Origin: Candidatus Aminicenantota bacterium
GTDB taxonomy: Bacteria > Acidobacteriota > B3-B38 > Guanabaribacteriales > B3-B38
Assembly (NCBI GenBank): GCA_029880275.1
Contig: JAOUOQ010000001.1
Location: 1 to 40,693, forward strand
DNA: 40,693 nt
Direction: 5' to 3'
The position numbers were made by a program, and so were the translations under genes. The notes below the pieces were generated by a model that ran no database searches, was not told the DNA's origin, and saw only the letters and a program-made list of their open reading frames with translations. Below are positions 32,220-40,545 of this stretch, in pieces; position 1 is the first letter of the stretch, and the number at the start of each line of letters is the position of its first letter.

Positions 32220-33668
32220 TTAAAATCTGGGGTCGTATCGGATGAACAGCACAAAGGAGATCAGAAAGAAAATGATATTTAGCATAATCATATAAAATAT
32301 TCCCCAGAGATAATCTCCAAAATTGACCGGCATTTTTGCCTCTGGCTCTTCGGGTATTTTAAATTGAGCCTCATCCAATTTGATGTCACTAAAAGCATCT
32401 GGTGATAATCCTTTTATAACAAAATTACCAGACGAAACCCAAAAGCTTCGCTTTTTATCAGCTACCTTAAAAAGATTCTGTTTCTTATAGTCAAAAGCTA
32501 TATGCTGAAATTTCTCTCTGATATTTTCTGCCAATCTTTGAAGCAAAGCCTGGTGTGCATACCCTGTGCCGCCGGTCATTTCGCACAGCTTCTGATAAAA
32601 GAAAAAGGGGGATATCTTCGCTAACAAGAATTTTAATCGTATCTGCTCCTTAATTTTGTTCTGGAAATCTCTTTTCACTTTCGCCTCGGCATTTAGCATT
32701 TTGTTTTGTATAGAGAAATGCTTCTCGTAGATTTCTTTTTGCAATTGCTCTATTAATTTCTGCTTTTCCTCATCAGAGATAGGCTTAGTTAATATCGGCT
32801 CTAATAGTAAAGATGAAACACTTAATTGCCGAGAAAATGGCATCCTTGCATCTTTAATATTTTCCTCAAGGACAATGGGAGATGGGGAAGGCTTTACATA
32901 CTCACCGGCTATAAAGCTTAAGTTAGGAATTATAAAAATAAAGGCAATCCATATTAAAAGAGCAAAAAGCAGAGAGATGGATGAGCTTTTAAAGAGAACC
33001 GAGCAGAATATCCCCATCAAGCTTATCAGGGAGATGAATAACACAGATAGTATGAAAATTATAAGTATCTTATAAAAATCTGAGATGCTCAGATACACAT
33101 TCCCCATCACCCTCAATATCAGAACATCAATCAGCAGCCCCATCACCATCAGCACCGAGAGAAACATCACCACACTGATATACTTGCCGAGAAGGAGGGT
33201 TGATTTTCTTACCGGGTTGGACAGGGTCAATGCCAGAATGCCACTCTCCCTTTCCCCGGAAATCTCAGAATAGGTCAGCAGCAGCGCCAGTAGACTGATA
33301 AATACCCCTACCATAAATGTCCAATCGGGCTGGACAATGTCCTTCAAATAGGAGAGGGCATCAATCTTCTTGTACTCCTCCTCCACCAGAAAGGGAGTAA
33401 TCCTGAACACATCCGGCAGCCCCTTCTCACCCCCCTCGGATAAAAAGATTAACCTGGACGGCTTCTTAACATATTCTATGCTTTCAATGGAATATCCATC
33501 TCTTGCCGAGGCATTGAGCCTATGATAAACCCTTTGCCTTTGATTGATTTCATTGGAGTAATAGAGCCCGCTTAAGGAAATCAAAATTATTATCACCAGC
33601 AGAGATATGACCAGCCGTAGGTCCAGGAGGTATTTCCGCAGGGTATTTAAAATAATCAGCCGTTTCAT
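32220..33668 (-). CDS. ABC-2 permease, tandem copy 2
   Basis: A 482-residue permease: an N-terminal membrane segment (VISLLVIIILISLSGLYYS), an extracytoplasmic loop, then TYSEISGERESGILALTLSNPVRKSTLL, the hallmark of ABC-2 permeases, a bundle of four segments, a second long extracytoplasmic region of about 170 residues and a final segment. The first 38 and the last 36 residues are identical to the neighbouring copy, while the second loop is diverged and lacks about 35 residues. Its ATG follows directly on the TAG of a fossil 3' end, copying the TAG-ATG arrangement of the parent. Confidence 0.9.
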   Translation of the reverse strand: MKRLIILNTLRKYLLDLRLVISLLVIIILISLSGLYYSNEINQRQRVYHRLNASARDGYSIESIEYVKKPSRLIFLSEGGEKGLPDVFRITPFLVEEEYKKIDALSYLKDIVQPDWTFMVGVFISLLALLLTYSEISGERESGILALTLSNPVRKSTLLLGKYISVVMFLSVLMVMGLLIDVLILRVMGNVYLSISDFYKILIIFILSVLFISLISLMGIFCSVLFKSSSISLLFALLIWIAFIFIIPNLSFIAGEYVKPSPSPIVLEENIKDARMPFSRQLSVSSLLLEPILTKPISDEEKQKLIEQLQKEIYEKHFSIQNKMLNAEAKVKRDFQNKIKEQIRLKFLLAKISPFFFYQKLCEMTGGTGYAHQALLQRLAENIREKFQHIAFDYKKQNLFKVADKKRSFWVSSGNFVIKGLSPDAFSDIKLDEAQFKIPEEPEAKMPVNFGDYLWGIFYMIMLNIIFFLISFVLFIRYDPRF

Positions 33669-33747
33669 CTATCTTAAATCGTATCTATTAAAGTTGTACA
33701 AAGATAGAAGCATCAGTATCACATTCCAGGATATTAATATAACAAAT
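33669..33747 (-). pseudogene. 3' fossil of the upstream ABC-2 permease
   Basis: The 82-bp gap between the two duplicated permeases is not random. Read on the minus strand it encodes FVILISWNVIL and, after a few residues, NFNRYDLR and a TAG, nearly the same as the C-terminus of the permease at 35305-36564. It has no start and is a leftover of the tandem duplication. Confidence 0.85.
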
Positions 33748-33750
33748 CCT

Positions 33751-35304
33751 TCAAAATCTTGGGTCGTATCTGATAAACAGCACAAAGGAGATGAGAAAGA
33801 AAATGATATTTAGCATAATCATATAAAATATTCCCCAAAGATAATCTCCAAAATTGACCGGTATCCCTGTTTCCGGCTCATCGGGTATTTTAAATTGACC
33901 CTCTTCCAATTTGATGTCACTTAAATCTGAGTAGGCGGATAATTTTTTTATTACAAAAGCTCCATCCTCAGCAAGTATATTGAGCATTGTTTTTATATCT
34001 AGAATCTCTCCCTGTGCGTATGCACCTGGCTCTTTGGGTAATAAGTCATTTAGCCTAGACTTGCCAAGCCAAGCGAACCCAGATGGTGATTCATCAGATT
34101 CTTTTATAAGATACTGTTTTTGCTGGGCAAGAGCTACAGGTTGAAATTGCTCTTTAATATTTTCTGCCAATCTTTGAAGCAAAGCCTGATGTGCATACCC
34201 GGTGCTGCCGGTCATTTCGCACAGATTTTGATAAAGGAAAAAGGGGGATATCTTCGCTAACAGAAATTTCAATCGTATCTGCTCCTTAATTTTGTTCTGG
34301 AAATCTCTTTTCACTTTCGCCTCTGCTTGTAGCCTTTCATTCCTTACAGAGAAATGCTTCTCATAGATTTCTTTTTGCAATTGCTCTACTAATATCCGCT
34401 TCTGCTCATCAGGGATAGGCTTATTCACTATCGGCTCTAATAATGAATCCGAAATAGATATACGACCACGAAATTGGTCATTTGCAATTCTAATGTTCTC
34501 CTCCAGAACAATTGGAGATGGGGCAGGCCTCACATACTCACCGGCGATAAAGCTTAAATTCGGTATTACAAAAATGAAAGCAATCCATATCAAAAGAGCA
34601 AAAAGTAGAGAAATGGATGAGCTTTTAAAGAGAACCGAACAGAATATCCCCATCAAGCTGATAAGGGAGATAAATAAAACAGATAATATGAAAATTATCA
34701 GGATTTTATAAAAATCTGAGATGCCTAGATACACATTCCCTATAATCCTCAATATCAGAACATCAATCATCAACCCCATCAGCAGCAGCACGGAGAGAAA
34801 CACCACCGCACTGATATACTTGCCGAGAAGGAGGTCGGATTTTCTCACCGGATTGGATATGGTTAATGCCAGAATGCCGCTCTCCCTTTCCCCGGAGATC
34901 TCAGAATAGGTCAGCAGCAGCGCCAGCAGGCTGATAAATACCCCCACTATAAAGGTCCAATCGGGCTGGATGATGTCCTTCAAATAGGAGAGGGCATCAA
35001 TCTTCTTATATTCTTCCTCTACCACAAAGGGGGTAATCCTGAACACATCCGGCAGTCCCTTCTCACCCCCCTCGGATAAAAAGATCAGTTTAGCCGGCTT
35101 TTTCACATACTCTATGCTCTCAATGGAAGATTCATCTCTTGCTAAAGTATTAAGTCTATTATAAACCCTTTGCCTTTGATTGATTTCATGCGAGTAATAA
35201 AGCCCGCTTAAGGATATGAGTATTATTATCACCAGCAGAGATATGACCAGCCGTAGGTCCAGGAGGTATTTCCGCAGGGTATTTAAAATAATCAGCCGTT
35301 TCAT
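33751..35304 (-). CDS. ABC-2 permease, tandem copy 1
   Basis: A 517-residue homologue of the copy at 32220-33668, with the same topology and the motif TYSEISGERESGILALTISNPVRKS. It differs mainly in the second extracytoplasmic region (about residues 270-465), which contains an extra stretch with PSGFAWLGKSRLND and KTMLNILAEDG. The ATG abuts the TAG of the first permease without a gap, implying coupled translation. Since the membrane parts are nearly identical, the extracytoplasmic differences probably set partner or substrate contacts; that is inference. Confidence 0.9.
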   Translation of the reverse strand: MKRLIILNTLRKYLLDLRLVISLLVIIILISLSGLYYSHEINQRQRVYNRLNTLARDESSIESIEYVKKPAKLIFLSEGGEKGLPDVFRITPFVVEEEYKKIDALSYLKDIIQPDWTFIVGVFISLLALLLTYSEISGERESGILALTISNPVRKSDLLLGKYISAVVFLSVLLLMGLMIDVLILRIIGNVYLGISDFYKILIIFILSVLFISLISLMGIFCSVLFKSSSISLLFALLIWIAFIFVIPNLSFIAGEYVRPAPSPIVLEENIRIANDQFRGRISISDSLLEPIVNKPIPDEQKRILVEQLQKEIYEKHFSVRNERLQAEAKVKRDFQNKIKEQIRLKFLLAKISPFFLYQNLCEMTGSTGYAHQALLQRLAENIKEQFQPVALAQQKQYLIKESDESPSGFAWLGKSRLNDLLPKEPGAYAQGEILDIKTMLNILAEDGAFVIKKLSAYSDLSDIKLEEGQFKIPDEPETGIPVNFGDYLWGIFYMIMLNIIFFLISFVLFIRYDPRF

Positions 35305-36564
35305 CTATCTTAAATCGTATCTATTGAAGTTATACAAGGAGAGAAGAAGTAGTATTACATTCCAGGATATTAAGATAACAAGTCCCTTCAGGCTTTCTGA
35401 GAGACTTGCCAGGAGAGAGGATTTCTTATACTCCACTTGGGGAATTCCTGAGGTATCCAGGGGCTCGTCACCGGTGCTCCAAGTGGTTAGTCTGCGAGGG
35501 TCTTTTTTTAGTTTCTCCGCCTGCCACAAAGCGAAGGTCTCGTTCAAATTCTGCGCCTGTCTGATAAATTTCAGATAAGACGGCAGACTGGTATTGGAAA
35601 GAGATTCTAACCCGCTCTGGTAGGCCATAAAAGGAGACAGAAAAGAAAGAGAATCTCTTATATTATATTGCTGAACCTTCTCATTTATATACAGCATATC
35701 CCATAGGTTTGCAGAAGGTTTTTCGCCTGTTTCTCCCATAATTGGCTGCTCTATCTCGGGAATGGGATGGTATCTCTCAGCTATATAGGAAGAGAAATTT
35801 GGTATTATCAAAAGCAATACAATCCACAGTAGCAGCAACAGGGCAAGCGAATTAGCCGACGAGTGAAAAAGGGATGAAATAGATACCCCTAACAGGGCGA
35901 AAACCGAGATAAACACCACGCTCAACAGAAAAGAGAAATTGAGCCGTAGAAAATCTTCAACATTCAAATCAATCTTCCGGGAGCTCACTAATATCAACTC
36001 CAGAATTATAAATGACATCAGCAGGGGAATTATTAAGGTTAAAATGGAGCCAAAAAACTCTCCCAGAATAACCTTGTATCTGGCAAGGGAATGAGAAAAG
36101 CACAGGCTCAATGTCCTATCCTCTTTTTGCCCGGTTATGGAGTCGTAGGTTATGATAATGGCAATAAAGCTGATCAGCACGGCGATTATCTTCCCCAGGT
36201 CCAGATACCCAAACAGCGGGGACAGGCTGTAATGGCTGCTGTATTTGGAGATGCTCATCCTCCCGGCAAATTGCCCAGGGATTTTAATGCTCGAGCCAAA
36301 CTCGTCGGTATAGCCGGTGCTTATCAGGGACAGCTGCTCCACCGGACGATTTAAATGCAAATGAAGCTGCCCATACATTCTGGCGTAAAATCTGACAGTG
36401 GCAGCACGATCCTCAGCCGCCTCGTACAGCTCCTTTTCCATCTGATAGCGCCCCAGTAAAACCAGCGTCCCGATGCTTATACAGGCCACCAATAGAATGG
36501 TCAAGATGATAAACCTTAATGAGAAAATATTGAGTAGTATCCTTTTTTTAATAATTAACCACAT
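35305..36564 (-). CDS. ABC-2 permease, first gene of the export operon
   Basis: A 419-residue permease with an N-terminal membrane segment (FIILTILLVACISIGTLVL), an extracytoplasmic loop of about 75 residues, the ABC-2 block TYDSITGQKEDRTLSLCFSH, a four-helix bundle, a second loop with a coiled stretch (KFIRQAQNLNETFALWQAEK), and a last helix ending NRYDLR. It is related to but distinct from the two duplicated permeases, so a heteromeric membrane complex is plausible. GGAG lies about 10 nt before the ATG. No clear promoter is seen in the AT-rich DNA upstream. Confidence 0.9.
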   Translation of the reverse strand: MWLIIKKRILLNIFSLRFIILTILLVACISIGTLVLLGRYQMEKELYEAAEDRAATVRFYARMYGQLHLHLNRPVEQLSLISTGYTDEFGSSIKIPGQFAGRMSISKYSSHYSLSPLFGYLDLGKIIAVLISFIAIIITYDSITGQKEDRTLSLCFSHSLARYKVILGEFFGSILTLIIPLLMSFIILELILVSSRKIDLNVEDFLRLNFSFLLSVVFISVFALLGVSISSLFHSSANSLALLLLLWIVLLLIIPNFSSYIAERYHPIPEIEQPIMGETGEKPSANLWDMLYINEKVQQYNIRDSLSFLSPFMAYQSGLESLSNTSLPSYLKFIRQAQNLNETFALWQAEKLKKDPRRLTTWSTGDEPLDTSGIPQVEYKKSSLLASLSESLKGLVILISWNVILLLLSLYNFNRYDLR

Positions 36565-36778
36565 AATGGCTTATCTCCAAAATACTATATTGTTATAGTT
36601 AAATGCAATAAAGCATATTATTTGTCCTTTCGAAGAGTAAATATATTACATTTTTCTAAGTTTTATTAAATCTATACTTCTCCTTTAATATATATAAACG
36701 ACATTATTGAGCGAGTTATTACAACCTTTTTTATTCAAAAATCAATATAAAAAAGCAAGTGGAAAAGCCAATTTAAAC

Positions 36779-36807
36779 TTGACAAATAGAGACTAAGATT
36801 ATATATT
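36779..36807 (+). promoter_or_regulatory. promoter of hsp20
   Basis: TTGACA (36779-36784, perfect) and TATATT (36802-36807) with a 17-bp spacer. The leader is about 30 nt. No CIRCE-type inverted repeat (the HrcA operator) is visible, so heat control by HrcA is not supported. The surrounding region 36565-36842 is very AT-rich with no gene. Confidence 0.7.
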
Positions 36808-36827
36808 ATATTATGACTAAAGATTAG

Positions 36828-36837
36828 AGGAGGTGAT
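36828..36837 (+). promoter_or_regulatory. perfect 10-nt Shine-Dalgarno of hsp20
   Basis: AGGAGGTGAT is fully complementary to the 3' end of 16S rRNA and ends 5 nt before the ATG at 36843. It decides the start and predicts very efficient translation. Confidence 0.85.
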
Positions 36838-36842
36838 GTTCA

Positions 36843-37289
36843 ATGCAACTCATCAGATGGAAACCTTTCAGAGAGTTCTTCACTCTTCCCGAGCGGTTCG
36901 ACCGGCTATTTGAGGAGAGCCTGGCTCGCATGGAGGAAAATCTGCCCTCATGGTGGATGAGCAGGTGGCCCTCGACCGAAATCTACCAGACCGACCAAGA
37001 GATCGTCCTCAAGGCGGAGCTGCCGGGGATTGACCCAAAGAATATGAGCATCCATGTGGACCATGGCAGGCTGCGCATAGAGTGTGAGCGGAAGCATGAG
37101 AAGCAAGCCAATGAAGAGAACTATCATCGTCGGGAGCTCGCCTACGGCAAGTTCTCCCGAACCTTCACCCTCCCAACCTCAATCGACCAGGGGAAGATTA
37201 ATGCCCGTTATGAAAAGGGCATCCTCCACATAACCCTCCCCAAGAAGGAGGAACACAGAGAAAAGGAAATAAAGATAAAGGTCGAATAA
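36843..37289 (+). CDS. hsp20: small heat-shock protein (alpha-crystallin/Hsp20)
   Basis: A 148-residue holdase chaperone. The N-terminal arm has FREFFTLPERFDRLFEE. The alpha-crystallin domain (about residues 43-140) has VLKAELPGIDPKNM, the conserved EKGILHITLP near the end and an IxI-type tail (IKIKV) for oligomer assembly. It is a single-gene unit with strong promoter, SD and terminator, divergent from the ABC-2 operon. It keeps unfolded proteins from aggregating in the cytoplasm. Confidence 0.95.
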   Translation: MQLIRWKPFREFFTLPERFDRLFEESLARMEENLPSWWMSRWPSTEIYQTDQEIVLKAELPGIDPKNMSIHVDHGRLRIECERKHEKQANEENYHRRELAYGKFSRTFTLPTSIDQGKINARYEKGILHITLPKKEEHREKEIKIKVE

Positions 37290-37303
37290 TCAGCGTAATC
37301 CCG

Positions 37304-37340
37304 GGGCAGTGGAGGATTATAGCGCCGCTGCCCTTTTTTT
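37304..37340 (+). terminator. rho-independent terminator after hsp20
   Basis: A 9-bp stem with one G-T pair (GGGCAGTGG at 37304-37312 with CCGCTGCCC at 37325-37333) and seven T residues (37334-37340). A textbook terminator 15 bp past the hsp20 stop. Confidence 0.9.
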
Positions 37341-37402
37341 ATCCCCTCCCCCTGTGTGCTCATAATCTTTCGAGTAAGGACGAGAAAAGGGGTTATTTCT
37401 CC

Positions 37403-37435
37403 TTGACAAACGAAAGTGCTTATGATAGATATAAT
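37403..37435 (+). promoter_or_regulatory. candidate promoter of the HdrA operon
   Basis: TTGACA (37403-37408) is perfect. At 17 bp spacing the -10 is only TAGATA (37426-37431), while a perfect TATAAT (37430-37435) is 21 bp away. One of these probably functions, leaving a leader of about 155 nt before the GTG at 37595, in which I see no recognisable element. Confidence 0.45.
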
Positions 37436-37594
37436 AGCTCTGAAATTTATTTTTTCCTACAAGGAAAGGGCAAGAAGAAGCGCAAAAGAGATTCTTGCGA
37501 GTTAAAATCTTCATCTTGAATAATCTTCTTCAAAGAGAGCCGGGAGGGATACTCTCTCCCAGACCGCTTGAGGTGAGTCACAAGGGTTTAAAAA

Positions 37595-38842
37595 GTGGAT
37601 AAAAGTGTCCTGGTTATCGGAGGTGGGGTAGCGGGTATTACGGCAGCCCTTAAGTTAGCCAACAGCGGAGTGCGGGTTGTGCTGGTGGAAAAGAGCCCGG
37701 AACTGGGTGGTGCGGTTGTTTCATATTGCTGTAAAGCCACCGAACAATGCAACAAGTGCTCGGTGTGCGTCGCCAATCAAAAGATGGAAGAGCTGTGGAG
37801 CGCGCCCAATCTCTCACTTTTCACCAGCTCCGCCATAGGTAAAGTTGCTCGCGGTGAGGGCGGGTTTCATATCACGGTAACGCGCAAGCCCACCTATGTT
37901 GATGATAATAAATGTGTTCGCTGTAAGCTGTGCACTGAGAAATGCCCCACCAAGCCAAGCTCCATTTTCCTCCCCCCTCCTCACTCACCTTTGCAGAGCT
38001 ATGTAATTGACACTGACAGGTGTCTATATTTTCAAAGCAAAAAGTGTAAGCTTTGCCAGGAGGTGTGCCCTGCGGAAGCGATTAACCTTTCCCAAAAGGC
38101 AGGGGAGGAAAACTTTCAGGTGGGAGCACTCGTTGTGGCAAGCGGCTTTTCTCCCTTTGACTCCTCCCGGAAGAAGAGATACGGCTATGGAGTTTATCCC
38201 GATGTAATCACAGCCCTTGAACTGGAGGAGCAGCTGCGAATAGAAGGGAAGCTCAGCCGACCCTCCGATGGCAGCCAACCCAAACAGGTAGCCTTTATCC
38301 AATGCTTCGGCAGCCGGGATGCTCATGTGGGGAACAACTACTGCTCCAGAGTCTGTTGCACCTACACCATGAGACTGGCCAACCTTCTCAAGTTCAAGCA
38401 CCCCGACTCAAGCATAACTATATTTTATATGGACATTCAGACTTTCGGAAAAGAGTTTGAGCAATTTTACCAGCAGTGCCGCCAGAAAATTCAATTTATC
38501 CGTGATATGCCCTCCCTCATCCAGCAGGATGGGGACAACCAGCTCTTAATCACCTATCAGGACAGAAAAGAGGGTAAAGTGGAGCAGAGCAATTTCGACC
38601 TGGCTGTCCTCTCTGTGGGTCTTTGTCCGGGAGAGGATACCGAGAAGCTGGTTGAATTGCTGGGGCTTCAGACCAATGAGCACGGCTTCTTCAAGTCGCT
38701 AAGCCCCCTGCAAACCAACGAAACAGAGGCAGAGGGAATATTCCTTGCCGGCACCTGTCAGGGACCCCGTGACATAAGCGAATCTGTCGCCCATTCTCTC
38801 GGTGCGGCGGAGAAAGCCCTCGCCTATCTGGGAGCTGAATAG
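37595..38842 (+). CDS. HdrA/QmoA-like FAD and iron-sulfur oxidoreductase subunit
   Basis: A 415-residue flavoprotein of the heterodisulfide-reductase A family. The FAD-binding loop is VIGGGVAGITAAL (residues 7-19). A Cys-rich block has CCKATEQCNKCSVC (45-58). Two ferredoxin-type clusters follow, with C107/C110/C113/C117 and C143/C151/C154/C158, then the HdrA motif NNYCSRVCCTYT. At the end, GIFLAGTCQGPRDISESVA completes the FAD site. HdrA proteins split or pass electrons between low- and high-potential carriers. The size resembles QmoA or the HdrA of HdrABC-MetVF-type complexes; the partner cannot be chosen from this window. The start is GTG with AAGGG 8 nt upstream. The second HdrA-like gene follows without a gap (TAG-ATG). 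Confidence 0.9.
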   Translation: MDKSVLVIGGGVAGITAALKLANSGVRVVLVEKSPELGGAVVSYCCKATEQCNKCSVCVANQKMEELWSAPNLSLFTSSAIGKVARGEGGFHITVTRKPTYVDDNKCVRCKLCTEKCPTKPSSIFLPPPHSPLQSYVIDTDRCLYFQSKKCKLCQEVCPAEAINLSQKAGEENFQVGALVVASGFSPFDSSRKKRYGYGVYPDVITALELEEQLRIEGKLSRPSDGSQPKQVAFIQCFGSRDAHVGNNYCSRVCCTYTMRLANLLKFKHPDSSITIFYMDIQTFGKEFEQFYQQCRQKIQFIRDMPSLIQQDGDNQLLITYQDRKEGKVEQSNFDLAVLSVGLCPGEDTEKLVELLGLQTNEHGFFKSLSPLQTNETEAEGIFLAGTCQGPRDISESVAHSLGAAEKALAYLGAE

Positions 38843-40531
38843 ATGGCTGAGGAAAAAAGAATAGGGCTTTTCCTTTGCAACTGCGGGGGAAGTCTTAACG
38901 CTCATTTAGACCTCAAAAGGCTGAAGGAATATAGCCAGGGGCTACTCCAGGTAGTGTATGTAGAGGAGCTCAGAACCTTTTGCCTCCCTGAGGACTCCCA
39001 GCGCATAGCCTCCATCATCAAGAAGGAGAACCTTTCGGGCGTCGTATTAGCCGGGTGTCCCCATCGGAATTCCGAATCCATAGCTTCAGCTATCGCCCGG
39101 GAATCCAACCTGAATCAGCATCTAATCACCTTCGCTCCCATCAGGGAGCATTGCGCCTGGGCCTATCCCCAGCGGGAAACAGCTACCCTGAAAGCCGAAA
39201 AAATGCTGGCATCGGCGGTAGCCCGAAACATCCTTCTCCATCCCCTAGAAGAAGAGGAGCTGCCCGCCGAGAAAAGCGTCCTTATCATAGGGGGAGGAAT
39301 TGGGGGCATCCAGACCGCTCTGGAGCTCTCCCGCATGGGATTTGGAGCCATCATACTGGAGAAGAAGCCCCATCTGGGAGGACTGATGAAAGGCACTGCC
39401 GCCCCCTTCGATTCGGTTACCCAACCGCTGGAGCTGATTTCCTCCCGCATAGAGACCGCCACCAAGGATCCCGGGATAGACATCCTCACCTCCAGCGAAT
39501 TGATAAAGCTGGAGGGAGAGCCGGGCAGATTCCAGGCTCATATAAAACAGAAAGGAAAAAAGAAAACCATAACCGCGGGCGCCATAGTGGCGGCTGCCGG
39601 CTATCTGGTCAGCTTTCCCAAGGAGAGCTATGGATTCCCCCTCTCCGAGCGAGTCATCACCCAATCGCAGTTATCCGCTATACTGGCCGACGAGAAAAAA
39701 ACCCAGGCTTTGCTTGGGGGGGATAAAGGAAAAGGAAAAAATCTCATCTTCATCCTCGGAATGGGTGGGGAGAGCACCCCTCTGACCACCGCCTTCGCCC
39801 TCAAGGTATCATCGCTTATTAAAGAAAAGTATAATTGGAATATATTCATTATTTACAACAATATCAAAGTTGCCGGCGAGGGGCTGGAGGCACTCTTCCG
39901 CCAGTGCCGGAGTCAGGGTATTATCCTGCTAAGATACGATGAATCCCGTCCCGGGTTTACCGTCAGCAAGGAGAAGATAGACATCCGCCTCAGCGGTCTG
40001 CTCACCTCCCTGGAAAAAGAGGAGGAAGTAACTCTCCCCGGCCACCTTATGGTGGTCGAAGAAAGGATAGAGCCCGAGCCCGATTTTGAGAACCTTGCCC
40101 AACTGTTGGGGATAAATGTTGACCCTCAGGGCTTTCTCCAGAAGGACAACCCTCATCTGTTCCCCATCGCCACCAACAAAGCGGGAGTTTTCGTGATGGG
40201 CTCTTGCCATCATCCCATGCTGCTGCCCTTTATCATGGAAGAGGCGGCAGCAACCGCTCTCCATATTGCTGAGCAGCTTTCCGAGGGAAAAATCAGGGTC
40301 TTCAAAGAGAGGGCAATGGTGGATAAGGGTAAGTGCACCCTTTGCCTGACCTGCATTCGTCTCTGCCCCCATAATGCCATCTTTTACGACCGGGCAGCGG
40401 TCATCTCGGAGGCGTTGTGCCAGGGCTGCGGAGTCTGCGCCAGTGAGTGTCCGGCAGAGGCAATAGAGATTAGAAATTATACCACCCATCAGCTTATGGC
40501 TGAGATAGGAGTTAGCCGAAAGGCTTCTTAA
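38843..40531 (+). CDS. second HdrA-like flavoprotein with C-terminal ferredoxin domain
   Basis: A 562-residue paralogue. The N-terminal domain has LFLCNCGGSL (C12, C14) and AGCPHR, as in full-length methanogen-type HdrA. The FAD loop is IIGGGIGGIQTALELS at about residues 148-163. The C-terminus has two [4Fe-4S] motifs, CTLCLTCIRLCP and CQGCGVCASECP. The middle lacks the CSRVCC segment of its neighbour. The HdrA-HdrA pair resembles QmoA/QmoB, where QmoB also has a longer N-terminal part, but no MvhD-like domain is attached here. The two proteins probably form one complex. The lpdA-like gene follows after 14 bp. Confidence 0.88.
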   Translation: MAEEKRIGLFLCNCGGSLNAHLDLKRLKEYSQGLLQVVYVEELRTFCLPEDSQRIASIIKKENLSGVVLAGCPHRNSESIASAIARESNLNQHLITFAPIREHCAWAYPQRETATLKAEKMLASAVARNILLHPLEEEELPAEKSVLIIGGGIGGIQTALELSRMGFGAIILEKKPHLGGLMKGTAAPFDSVTQPLELISSRIETATKDPGIDILTSSELIKLEGEPGRFQAHIKQKGKKKTITAGAIVAAAGYLVSFPKESYGFPLSERVITQSQLSAILADEKKTQALLGGDKGKGKNLIFILGMGGESTPLTTAFALKVSSLIKEKYNWNIFIIYNNIKVAGEGLEALFRQCRSQGIILLRYDESRPGFTVSKEKIDIRLSGLLTSLEKEEEVTLPGHLMVVEERIEPEPDFENLAQLLGINVDPQGFLQKDNPHLFPIATNKAGVFVMGSCHHPMLLPFIMEEAAATALHIAEQLSEGKIRVFKERAMVDKGKCTLCLTCIRLCPHNAIFYDRAAVISEALCQGCGVCASECPAEAIEIRNYTTHQLMAEIGVSRKAS

Positions 40532-40545
40532 AAGGGGGAATTAAA

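Larger units (their letters stand above)
32220..35390. repeat. tandem duplication of a permease gene
   Basis: Two units lie head to tail: 33751 to about 35385, and 32220 to about 33750. Each consists of the 3' end of the first permease plus the complete second permease. A short shared sequence (CCTTCA on the plus strand) occurs at 33748-33753, over the stop of copy 1, and at 35385-35390, inside the first permease, marking the likely breakpoints. The copies are strongly similar in DNA at both ends and diverged in the middle. Confidence 0.85.

Noticed and set aside
36565..36842. CIRCE operator or heat-shock sigma promoter for hsp20
   Set aside because: No 9-bp inverted repeat with a 9-bp spacer is present; the promoter is an ordinary sigma-70 type.
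38300..38380. Selenocysteine in the HdrA CSRVCC motif
   Set aside because: The codons in this motif are all Cys (TGC/TGT) with no in-frame TGA.
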